Assembly (NCBI GenBank): GCA_947458795.1
Contig: CANHCD010000165.1
Span: 1 to 5,412 of the forward strand
Direction of reading: 5' to 3'
Length of the DNA: 5,412 bases
Origin: Cyclobacteriaceae bacterium
GTDB lineage: Bacteria; Bacteroidota; Bacteroidia; Cytophagales; Cyclobacteriaceae
Shown: positions 1 to 5,412 of the stretch, one piece after another
How the letters are laid out: the number at the start of each line of letters is the position of its first letter
Position numbering within the stretch: the stretch's first letter is position 1
Notes under the pieces: model-generated
What the model saw: the letters and a program-made list of their open reading frames with translations, nothing else
Database searches by the model: none
Told to the model about the DNA's origin: nothing
Position numbers and translations under genes: made by a program

Positions 1-558
1 TCGATTGCTCCTGCATTCAGCCCTGAGGCTTTGGCAGTCTTGACAACCAAAAAGAACCGAATCTTATTGCTCCAGAAAATGGCCGCCCCAGGAACGAAAA
101 TGATCAAAACCCTTTTGAATGGGGTAATCGAACAAGACAAGGATCTGGCCACAGAAGGCAAGGCAGATTTCACTGTAGCCACTACCCTAGCCCCTAGCGA
201 ACAAGAACTAGATGCCTTGGTATTTGCAGCGAAAGTGTGTAAGCACACCAAGTCCAACACCATCATCCTAAGTAATGATTCGCAACTATTCGCCTCTGGC
301 GTAGGCCAGACCTCCCGTGTGGATGCGCTAAGACAGGCCATTACCAAAGCCAATGAGTTTGGCTTCAACCTAAAAGGTGCTGTCATGGCCTCCGATGCCT
401 TTTTCCCATTCCCAGACTGCGTTGCCATCGCCCATGAAGCAGGCATCACCGCGGTGGTACAACCTGGGGGCTCGATCAAGGACCAAGACAGCATTGACTA
501 CTGCAATGCCCAGGGCATGAGCATGGTACTGACAGGTGTCCGCCACTTTAAACATTAA
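1..558 (+). CDS. purH: Bifunctional AICAR transformylase / IMP cyclohydrolase, C-terminal part (5' end outside window)
   Basis: This is the last 185 codons of PurH, the cytosolic enzyme that formylates AICAR with 10-formyl-tetrahydrofolate and closes the ring to IMP, ending de novo purine synthesis. The frame is open from base 1, so the gene starts upstream; full-length PurH is roughly 510 residues, and what is visible is the end of the transformylase domain. Recognisable family blocks are an N-terminal SIAPAFSPEAL stretch, KTLLNGV, SNDSQLFASGVGQTSRVDAL, GAVMASDAFFPFPDC and QPGGSIKDQDSIDYCN, closing with the typical TGVRHFKH tail. The terminal Arg-x-Phe-x-His pattern matches the substrate-binding C-terminus of the family. 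The catalytic Lys-His motif and the cyclohydrolase domain lie outside the window and cannot be checked. The gene is followed directly by a palindromic repeat cluster, which begins at the stop codon. Identification is firm. Confidence 0.97.
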   Translation, partial: SIAPAFSPEALAVLTTKKNRILLLQKMAAPGTKMIKTLLNGVIEQDKDLATEGKADFTVATTLAPSEQELDALVFAAKVCKHTKSNTIILSNDSQLFASGVGQTSRVDALRQAITKANEFGFNLKGAVMASDAFFPFPDCVAIAHEAGITAVVQPGGSIKDQDSIDYCNAQGMSMVLTGVRHFKH

Positions 559-698
559 AAACCAAAAACCTCGAAGGTTTTTTTTCAAACCTTTGAGGTT
601 TATAAAGTCAAGACCTTGGAGGTTTTGAAAACCAAAAACCTCGAAGGTTTTTTTTTCAAACCTTTGAGGTTTATAAAGTCAAGACCTTGGAGATTTTG
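558..698. repeat. Tandem duplication of a 70-bp unit
   Basis: Copy 1 spans 558-627 (70 bp) and copy 2 spans 628-698 (71 bp). They differ only by one extra T in the poly-T run (8 T at 578-585, 9 T at 648-656) and one G-to-A change (622 against 693). A degenerate third copy follows at 699-728: it keeps the first dozen bases (with one change) and the last 18, but lacks about 40 bases from the middle. Such near-identity in non-coding DNA points to a recent duplication or copy-number change by slippage or recombination. The first copy begins within the purH stop codon. Confidence 0.9.
564..585 (+). terminator. Possible intrinsic terminator of purH (first palindromic module)
   Basis: Six bases after the purH stop, AAAAACCT (564-571), loop CGA (572-574) and AGGTTTTT (575-582) form an 8-bp stem, and the T run continues to 585. 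The position and T tract suit a rho-independent terminator, but the stem has only two G-C pairs and would be weak. The same module could instead pair with the next one (587-601) into a 15-bp stem with no following T run. The hairpin is seen directly; terminator function is inferred. Confidence 0.35.
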
Positions 699-712
699 AA
701 AACTAAAACCAA

Positions 713-743
713 GACCTTCGAGGTTTTGAAAACCTCAAAGGTC
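713..743. repeat. Long near-perfect inverted repeat (15-bp arms, 1-base spacer)
   Basis: The left arm 713-727 (GACCTTCGAGGTTTT) and right arm 729-743 (AAAACCTCAAAGGTC) pair at 14 of 15 positions around a single G at 728. The one mismatch is C719 with A737. With almost no loop it would form a cruciform in DNA or a hairpin with a small opened loop in RNA. It is the strongest fold of the cluster and lies about 60 bp before cysS. It is not followed by a T run, so a classical terminator is unlikely. Confidence 0.7.
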
Positions 744-768
744 AAGTTCGAATTCAAACTCAAGTTGA

Positions 769-796
769 TTTCGTATTTTGTATTTCGTATTTCGTA
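769..796. repeat. Four tandem 7-mers (TTTCGTA) just before cysS
   Basis: Four head-to-tail heptamers occupy 769-796: TTTCGTA, TTTTGTA, TTTCGTA and TTTCGTA. The array ends six bases before the cysS ATG, so it would lie in the cysS leader or ribosome-entry region. The block is AT-rich and unstructured, as Bacteroidota leaders often are, in a clade that commonly lacks Shine-Dalgarno pairing. Copy-number change by slippage could shift promoter-to-start spacing; that effect is inferred. Confidence 0.75.
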
Positions 797-802
797 ATTC
801 CA

Positions 803-2296
803 ATGAAAGCACATCAACTCAAGCTCTACAACACGCTATCCCGGCAGAAGGAAGATTTTGCACCCATCAACCCTCCCTTTGTGGGCATGTATGTGTGCGG
901 GCCTACAGTTTATGGGGATGCGCATTTGGGTCATGGTCGGCCAGCGATCACCTTTGATACGGTCAACCGCTACCTGACGCACTTGGGATACCGGGTGCGT
1001 TACGTCCGTAACATTACCGATGTTGGGCACCTGACTGGAGATGCAGATGAGGGAGAGGATAAAATTGCAAAAAAAGCCAAACTCGAAAAGTTGGAACCCA
1101 TGGAAGTGGCCCAACAATATACCGATACCTACCACCGGGACATGGCCTTGCTCAATACCTGGAAACCCAGCATTGAACCAAGAGCCACTGGACACATTCC
1201 CGAGCAAATCGCCTTGGTGGAAGCCATCCTCAATGAGGGCCTCGCCTATGTGGTCAACGGATCGGTTTATTTTGATGTACTCGCCTACAACAAGAAATAC
1301 ACCTACGGTAAACTTTCAGGTCGTGTCATCGAGGAATTGGTCAGTGGAAGTCGCGACTTGGATGGACAAGGAGAAAAGCGAAATTCTGTCGATTTTGCCT
1401 TGTGGAAAAACGCTTCTGCTGAGCACCTGATGAAGTGGCCTTCCCCTTGGGGCGTAGGTTTTCCAGGCTGGCACCTGGAATGTACGGCCATGAGTTCCAA
1501 GTATCTGGGCACCCAATTTGACATCCACGGAGGCGGCATGGACTTGCTTTTCCCGCACCACGAATGTGAAATTGCGCAAGGTAATGCCTGCAACCACCAG
1601 GATCCTGCCAAGTACTGGATGCACAACAACATGATTACCATCAACGGACAAAAGATGGGCAAGTCCTTAGGCAACTTCATCACGCTTCAAGAGCTATTCA
1701 CAGGAAAGCATCCGCTATTGGAACAGGCCTACAGCCCGATGACGATCCGCTACTTTATCTTGACGGCCCAGTACCGCTCCACGCTGGACTTCTCCAACGA
1801 AGCGCTTCGTGCCGCTCAAAAAGGATATAAAAAAATCATCAATGGCCTGCGCATCGTCCGAAGCATGCAGTATGCTGCAAATTCAGAAGTAGCCTTATGT
1901 GCCGAACAAGTGCAGCAAGTAGAGGCGAGTATTAACGCAGCCTACCGCGCCATGGACGACGACTTCAATACGGCCATGGCCATTGGTCACCTGTTCAACT
2001 TACTGAAGAAAATCAACTCTATATTCACCGGGCAACTTTATTCCGCTAGCTTAGGAGAAGCGGTCTTTACCAAGATGCTTTCCACCTATGTCACTTTTGT
2101 GGAGGAGATTTTAGGTTTGGTAGAAGAAAAAGGCGAGGTGCAGGACGGACTCTTAGACCTCCTTCTTCGACAGTACACCGAAGCAAAAACAGCCCGAAAC
2201 TATGCCAAAGTGGATGAAATTCGACTTGGACTCAAGTCCATGGGCTTTGTAGTCAAAGACATGAAAGACCGAATCGACTGGGCATATGAAGAATAA
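803..2296 (+). CDS. cysS: Cysteinyl-tRNA synthetase
   Basis: This cytosolic class I aminoacyl-tRNA synthetase activates cysteine with ATP and loads it on tRNA-Cys. The 497-residue protein is complete and somewhat longer than E. coli CysS (461). The HIGH-type ATP motif appears as HLGH (residues 41-44) inside VCGPTVYGDAHLGHGR. The KMSKS-type loop is KMGKS (284-288), followed by LGNF. The four expected zinc ligands that select cysteine are present: Cys32, Cys227 (in GWHLECTAMS), His252 and Glu256 (in FPHHECEIAQ). The C-terminal part, from about residue 340, has the helical tRNA-binding DALR-type region with MDDDFNTAMAIGHLF. The start fits the family N-terminus (QLKLYNTLSRQKE). No Shine-Dalgarno sequence is seen; an AT-rich 7-mer array precedes it. 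The end overlaps the next gene by 11 bp, suggesting cotranscription. All key residues look intact. Confidence 0.98.
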   Translation: MKAHQLKLYNTLSRQKEDFAPINPPFVGMYVCGPTVYGDAHLGHGRPAITFDTVNRYLTHLGYRVRYVRNITDVGHLTGDADEGEDKIAKKAKLEKLEPMEVAQQYTDTYHRDMALLNTWKPSIEPRATGHIPEQIALVEAILNEGLAYVVNGSVYFDVLAYNKKYTYGKLSGRVIEELVSGSRDLDGQGEKRNSVDFALWKNASAEHLMKWPSPWGVGFPGWHLECTAMSSKYLGTQFDIHGGGMDLLFPHHECEIAQGNACNHQDPAKYWMHNNMITINGQKMGKSLGNFITLQELFTGKHPLLEQAYSPMTIRYFILTAQYRSTLDFSNEALRAAQKGYKKIINGLRIVRSMQYAANSEVALCAEQVQQVEASINAAYRAMDDDFNTAMAIGHLFNLLKKINSIFTGQLYSASLGEAVFTKMLSTYVTFVEEILGLVEEKGEVQDGLLDLLLRQYTEAKTARNYAKVDEIRLGLKSMGFVVKDMKDRIDWAYEE

Positions 2297-3269
2297 ACTA
2301 CACTGGGGAGTATTCGTACTTCTCTTCATCCTGGCATCCTGCTCAGGCGAGAAAAGCACAGAAACCAAAACTGAAGCAGTTGCCCTAAAGCCCTATCCCA
2401 ATTTTCAAGCTGATTCAGCTTATGCTTTTGTTAAACAGCAAGTGGATTTCGGCCCTCGGGTACCCGGTACTCCAGGACATGCTGCGACCAAAGCCTGGAT
2501 GGTAGAAACTTTGAAAAAATACGGCTGGACCGTTCAAGTTCAAGATTTTCAGGCCCAAACTTACGATAAGTTGACCTGGAACCTCAGCAATGTAATTGCT
2601 TCCATCAATCCACAAGCAAGCAAGCGGATCCTCCTGGCAGCACATTGGGATACCCGACGCATTGCAGATAAGGACAAAACACGCACCTCGGAACCCATCA
2701 ATGGAGCGAATGACGGCGCCTCAGGAGTGGCCGTGCTCATGGAGATTGCTCGGAGCATCTCCAGCCAACCCCTTTCGGCCGAGGTAGGAATTGATCTGAT
2801 TTTCTTTGATGGGGAGGACGACGGGGAACCCGAATACGCCGCTAGCAGAGACAATACCAAAATCTGGTGGTGCCACGGCTCCCAATATTGGTCCAAAAAC
2901 AAGCACCTTCCCAACTATTCCGCCTACTATGGGATTTTGGTGGACTTGGTGGGTGGAAAAAATGCCCGTTTCTACCGGGAAGGCTATTCGCGAAGGTTTG
3001 CCAGCGGCATCCTTTCCAAGGTTTGGGGCAATGCAGCCCTTTTGGGCCATGGCTCCTATTTTATCCAGCAAGATGCCCCAGAAATCTTGGATGACCATGT
3101 TTTTGTGAATGAATGGGCAGGAATCCCAATGATTGATATCATTGATTTCTCTCCAGATTTAGGCTTTGGCGCTTACCACCATACACACCAGGATGCCTTA
3201 GCAGGAATTGATAGCCGCAGCCTGAAGGTGGTTGGCGAAACAATTTTGGCAACTATTTATCAAGAATAG
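2286..3269 (+). CDS. Lipoprotein zinc-dependent glutaminyl-peptide cyclotransferase (M28 family)
   Basis: This predicted envelope lipoprotein has 327 residues. Residues 1-19 form a signal peptide with lipobox LASC (Cys19 lipidated). The rest is an M28-type alpha/beta zinc domain resembling animal-type (type II) glutaminyl cyclases, which turn N-terminal Gln into pyroglutamate and are known as periplasmic lipoproteins in Bacteroidota such as Porphyromonas. Visible motifs are PRVPGTPGH (57-65), AAHWDTR (118-124), GANDGASGV (140-148), FFDGEDD (173-179), GSQYWSK (198-204), LVDLVGG (218-224) and HHTHQD (298-303). By family analogy Asp143, Asp178 and His299 bind one zinc ion, Glu177 is the acid/base and Asp220 assists. 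The ATG overlaps the end of cysS, which implies translational coupling. The alternative is an M28 aminopeptidase; the GSQYWSK and HTxxD patterns favour cyclase. The enzyme class is likely, the exact substrate unknown. Confidence 0.85.
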   Translation: MKNKLHWGVFVLLFILASCSGEKSTETKTEAVALKPYPNFQADSAYAFVKQQVDFGPRVPGTPGHAATKAWMVETLKKYGWTVQVQDFQAQTYDKLTWNLSNVIASINPQASKRILLAAHWDTRRIADKDKTRTSEPINGANDGASGVAVLMEIARSISSQPLSAEVGIDLIFFDGEDDGEPEYAASRDNTKIWWCHGSQYWSKNKHLPNYSAYYGILVDLVGGKNARFYREGYSRRFASGILSKVWGNAALLGHGSYFIQQDAPEILDDHVFVNEWAGIPMIDIIDFSPDLGFGAYHHTHQDALAGIDSRSLKVVGETILATIYQE

Positions 3270-3286
3270 CAGCATTTGTTAAAATC

Positions 3287-3321
3287 TTTGCTTTATTCGT
3301 AATCGAAGAGGATTACATTTG
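3287..3321 (+). promoter_or_regulatory. Bacteroidota-type promoter for the lacI-family gene
   Basis: TACATTTG at 3314-3321 is an exact match to the Bacteroidota -7 element TAnnTTTG. A TTTG at 3287-3290 could serve as the -33 element, with a 23-bp spacer, at the long end of what is accepted. Transcription would start near 3327 and leave a leader of about 20 bases. The motifs are seen directly; promoter use is inferred. Confidence 0.55.
3299..3316. promoter_or_regulatory. Inverted repeat GTAATC-N6-GATTAC overlapping the -7 box (candidate operator)
   Basis: GTAATC (3299-3304) and GATTAC (3311-3316) are perfect 6-bp inverted arms separated by GAAGAG. The right arm covers the first three bases of the -7 element, where a bound dimer would block RNA polymerase. 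The downstream gene encodes a LacI-family repressor, and such repressors often control themselves. The site lacks the usual contiguous, CG-centred LacI operator form, so another regulator or chance remains possible. Confidence 0.4.
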
Positions 3322-3346
3322 ATAAAAATTTAAAAAAATAGGCCGA

Positions 3347-4381
3347 ATGAAAAAGGGGAGACAGGTTACGATGAAGGAAATCGCCAAGAAGCTTGGGGTA
3401 TCCGTCTCCACTGTTTCCAGAGCCCTTCAGGACTCACCCGAGTTACATATCGAAACCAAGCGAAAAATTGTAGAGGCCGCCAAGGAGATGAACTACCGGC
3501 CCAACTTGCTTGCCCAAAGTTTGCGAATCAGCAGATCCAAGACCCTGGGCGTCATTGTACCCGAAATCACCTCCCACTTTTTTGCTTCCTGCATCAGCGG
3601 CATTCAAGATATTGCCACCACCCGTGGGTACAACGTGATGATTTGCCAAAGCAACGAGTCACTTGCACAAGAAAAGGCCAACATTCAAACTTTAGTTTCA
3701 AGCCAAGTGGATGGCCTTTTGATTTCCTTAAGTCGCGAGACCAACACCTACGAACACTTACACGAACTCTACGATCGAGAAATCAACTTCGTCTTATTTG
3801 ACCGCGTACAGGAAGACATTCCCGTTTCCAAGGTCACCTTCAATGATGTCAGTGGCGCCTATCAGGTCGTCAAACACTTGTTGGAAAACGGTTCCCGTAG
3901 GATCGTCTACGTATCTGGACCTGAAGACCTCTACATTTCCAAAAAAAGAAAGGAAGGCTACCTTCGCGCCCTTGCAGAATTTGGTGTTTCCGAAGATCCC
4001 TCCCTCATTTTAATATCCGACCTCACCCTAGAAGGCAACCTTCAGGTAGCCCAACATGTTCTTCGCATGGATCCCCGTCCAGAAGCTGTTTTTTGCATGA
4101 TCGATCCTGTAGCTGTGGATGTATTGACCGAGTGGAAAAAATCAGGCATTCGTATCCCAGAGGATATTGCACTCGCTGGATTCACGAATAACCCTTCTTC
4201 CGCTGTGGTCGAACCGCCCTTGACCACCGTCGCCCAGCCAGGCTACGAAATGGGAAAGCTGGCCGTGAGCCATTTGCTCGATCAATTGGATGGAATGGCA
4301 TCGGAAGACCCCATCTCCATCGTATTGGATACGACCTTGGTGGTTCGCAAATCTTCCCAGCATTTTCCTGTTAAAAAATAG
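3347..4381 (+). CDS. LacI/GalR-family transcriptional repressor
   Basis: This 344-residue, full-length LacI-family regulator has an N-terminal helix-turn-helix (about residues 7-53: VTMKEIAKKLGVSVSTVSRAL, then the NYRPN turn). A hinge helix follows at 54-60 (LLAQSLR), whose Leu59 aligns with the minor-groove leucine of LacI. Residues 65-340 are a periplasmic-binding-protein-like sugar-sensing domain starting KTLGVIVPEI. At the recognition helix the specificity positions are Val20, Ser21 and Arg25 (Tyr17, Gln18 and Arg22 in LacI). I chose the start at 3347 because the MKKGRQVT lead-in is common in the family and the -7 box sits just upstream. galK follows 46 bp downstream on the same strand, so galactose or a galactoside is the likely effector, by context only. 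A dyad over its own -7 box suggests autoregulation. Family certain; effector and targets inferred. Confidence 0.95.
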   Translation: MKKGRQVTMKEIAKKLGVSVSTVSRALQDSPELHIETKRKIVEAAKEMNYRPNLLAQSLRISRSKTLGVIVPEITSHFFASCISGIQDIATTRGYNVMICQSNESLAQEKANIQTLVSSQVDGLLISLSRETNTYEHLHELYDREINFVLFDRVQEDIPVSKVTFNDVSGAYQVVKHLLENGSRRIVYVSGPEDLYISKKRKEGYLRALAEFGVSEDPSLILISDLTLEGNLQVAQHVLRMDPRPEAVFCMIDPVAVDVLTEWKKSGIRIPEDIALAGFTNNPSSAVVEPPLTTVAQPGYEMGKLAVSHLLDQLDGMASEDPISIVLDTTLVVRKSSQHFPVKK

Positions 4382-4387
4382 GTGCGC

Positions 4388-4395
4388 TATTTTTG
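4388..4395 (+). promoter_or_regulatory. Possible -7 promoter element for galK
   Basis: TATTTTTG at 4388-4395 matches TAnnTTTG exactly and lies seven bases after the lacI-family stop codon, in the 46-bp gap before galK. A start near 4401 would leave a leader of about 27 bases. No proper TTG -33 element is seen at the usual distance; the nearest is CTG at 4368-4370. galK may have its own start as well as readthrough from the regulator gene. Confidence 0.35.
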
Positions 4396-4427
4396 CTAAA
4401 TTTCACTAGCCAGCCCTCCTCTTCCAA

Positions 4428-5412
4428 ATGAAATCACAGATTACACAAGCCTTCCAACGCCATTTTGAAGCAGAGCCCCTTGTGGTCTTTGCTCCAGGAA
4501 GGATCAACTTGATTGGAGAGCACACCGACTATCAAGAAGGATTTGTATTCCCTGCAGCAGTTACGCAAGGGATTTGGGTGGGTATAGCAAAAAATAACTT
4601 GACAGTATGCAGGGCCTACTCCCTAGATTTTGAGCAGGAGTTTTGTTTTGAGCTGAATAGCATGTCTCCTAAAAAAGGACATTGGGCCACCTACATCATG
4701 GGCATGTGCACCCTACTGCACCAAGCAGGTTATCCCTTGGAAAACTTTGATCTTGTGATCGGAGGAGACATTCCAGTTGGAGGCGGGCTTTCCTCCTCTG
4801 CTGCACTCTCCGTTTCCCTCGGCCTAGCGCTATCCGAATTATTTGCCTTTGGTATCCCAAAGAAAAACCTAGCCCTCTACGCACAAAAATCAGAACAGCT
4901 CTTTGCTGGGGTGAATTGTGGAATCATGGACCCTTATGCATCAGCCTTTGGAAAGCAGGGACAAGCCATACTGCTAGATTGCAGAAATTTGGATCATCAA
5001 GAGGTACCAGTAGACCTCGGGGACTATGGATTACTGTTAATCCACTCTAAAGTTTCCCATTCCCTAGCCTCTTCTGCTTACAATCAACGGCGTGCATCCT
5101 GTGAGGAGAGCGTAGTTATTTTACAGCAGTCCTATCCGGAGATCAAGACACTTCGAGACTTGGCAGTGAGCGATTTACCCACCATCAAAAGTCTATTGCC
5201 TGAAGCCCTGTTTCCCAAGGCAAAGCATGTGATTTCAGAATGTGCGCGCGTCCACCAAACAGCAGAAGCTCTTCAAAAGGGGAGTCTTTCCGAAGTAGGC
5301 AGGTTATTGAATGCTTCCCATCAAAGTTTAAGTAATGATTTCAAGGTAAGCTGTGCGGAACTTGATTTTCTTGCTAAGCAAACCGAAAATACCCAAGCAG
5401 TATTGGGAGCAA
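4428..5412 (+). CDS. galK: Galactokinase, N-terminal 328 codons (3' end outside window)
   Basis: This cytosolic GHMP-family kinase phosphorylates galactose at C1 with ATP, the first committed step of the Leloir pathway. Reading from ATG 4428 the frame stays open to the window edge, so about 50-60 residues are missing from the usual 380-390. The galactokinase signature PGRINLIGEHTDY is at residues 23-35, with Arg25 as the catalytic arginine and Glu31, His32 and Asp34 as sugar contacts. The GHMP ATP loop IPVGGGLSSSAAL is at 115-127. CGIMDPYASAFG (164-175) carries the catalytic base Asp168, followed by SHSLASSAYNQRR and HQSLSNDF. The third conserved glycine-rich motif (GGGFGG type) would lie just past the edge. 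The residue after Asp168 is Pro where many galactokinases have Gln. No Shine-Dalgarno sequence is seen. Adjacency to a LacI-family gene suggests a galactose-use locus. Confidence 0.97.
   Translation, partial: MKSQITQAFQRHFEAEPLVVFAPGRINLIGEHTDYQEGFVFPAAVTQGIWVGIAKNNLTVCRAYSLDFEQEFCFELNSMSPKKGHWATYIMGMCTLLHQAGYPLENFDLVIGGDIPVGGGLSSSAALSVSLGLALSELFAFGIPKKNLALYAQKSEQLFAGVNCGIMDPYASAFGKQGQAILLDCRNLDHQEVPVDLGDYGLLLIHSKVSHSLASSAYNQRRASCEESVVILQQSYPEIKTLRDLAVSDLPTIKSLLPEALFPKAKHVISECARVHQTAEALQKGSLSEVGRLLNASHQSLSNDFKVSCAELDFLAKQTENTQAVLGA

Larger units (their letters stand above)
564..743. repeat. Cluster of eight ACCT-N3-AGGT palindromic modules
   Basis: Eight 11-bp modules have their centres at about 573, 594, 618, 643, 665, 689, 719 and 737. 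Their central triplets are CGA, TTG, TGG, CGA, TTG, TGG, TCG and CAA. The ACCT and AGGT arms are kept in all but one (the sixth has AGAT), while the triplet varies. Modules 7 and 8 are the exact reverse complements of modules 1 and 2 over 11 bp. Neighbouring modules can pair into longer hairpins: 566-580 with 587-601 (15 bp, one G-T wobble), 636-650 with 658-672, and 713-727 with 729-743. This resembles REP/BIME-like intergenic palindromes, but no mobilising transposase is visible and the role is unknown. Confidence 0.8.

Noticed and set aside
31..33. TTG as the start of a short stand-alone gene
   Set aside because: The frame is open from base 1 with PurH-like residues before this codon, so it is internal to a longer gene cut by the window edge.
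370..588. Antisense open frame over the purH end and first repeat
   Set aside because: It is a shadow of the clear purH frame, runs into the repeat poly-T as Lys-Lys codons, and has no recognisable domain.
558..743. CRISPR-like array
   Set aside because: The repeats are 11-bp palindromes or 70-bp tandem copies with no unique spacers of regular length, and there are no cas genes nearby.
774..780. TATTTTG as a -7 element for cysS
   Set aside because: It is one base short of TAnnTTTG, has no TTG at a suitable distance upstream, and is explained as part of the heptamer array.
923..934. HLGH instead of HIGH in CysS as a defect
   Set aside because: The HxGH pattern is retained and Leu at this position is an acceptable variant of the class I motif.
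836..1683. Several overlapping open frames on the minus strand and in the +3 frame inside cysS
   Set aside because: All overlap a complete, motif-rich synthetase gene; their translations are low-information and match no family I recognise.
2415..3108. Alternative-frame open frames inside the cyclase gene
   Set aside because: The real frame carries every catalytic motif and a signal peptide; the others are compositional shadows.
3371..3373. Internal ATG as the true start of the lacI-family gene
   Set aside because: Starting there would drop the VT lead-in that opens the first helix in this family; the upstream ATG at 3347 fits better.
4395..4410. GCTA-N8-TAGC inverted repeat before galK
   Set aside because: Four-base arms are expected by chance in this length and it does not resemble the dyad upstream of the regulator gene.
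4696..4884. Minus-strand open frame inside galK
   Set aside because: It is Arg-rich shadow sequence opposite the GHMP motif region of galK, with no support of its own.

Overview
The window reads as a chromosomal segment of a Bacteroidota bacterium, probably of the Cytophagales/Cyclobacteriaceae type. That placement is an inference. It rests on protein character, a lipoprotein glutaminyl cyclase of the animal-like zinc type, the lack of Shine-Dalgarno sequences before any start, and two exact matches to the Bacteroidota -7 promoter element TAnnTTTG. All genes lie on the + strand and are tightly packed, and no mobile-element gene, RNA gene or CRISPR array is visible.

Layout: (1) 1-558 is the 3' end of purH, the last two steps of IMP synthesis. 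(2) 559-802 is a non-coding gap. It holds a cluster of eight short palindromic modules (ACCT-N3-AGGT), six of them inside a nearly perfect 70-bp tandem duplication, followed by four tandem copies of a 7-mer (TTTCGTA). (3) 803-2296 is cysS (cysteinyl-tRNA synthetase). (4) 2286-3269, overlapping cysS by 11 bp, is a lipoprotein M28-family zinc enzyme, most likely a type II glutaminyl-peptide cyclotransferase. (5) 3270-3346 is a short regulatory gap with a -7 box and an overlapping inverted repeat. (6) 3347-4381 is a LacI-family repressor. (7) 4428 to the window end is galK (galactokinase), cut by the window edge, with its own possible -7 box in the 46-bp gap.

Functionally there are two blocks. 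purH, cysS and the cyclase gene are housekeeping or envelope-maturation genes. The LacI-type regulator and galactokinase look like the start of a galactose-use locus that continues past the right edge. The inverted repeat over the lacI -7 box could be an autoregulatory operator. I see no clearly new biochemical system here; the repeat cluster between purH and cysS is the least explained piece of DNA.
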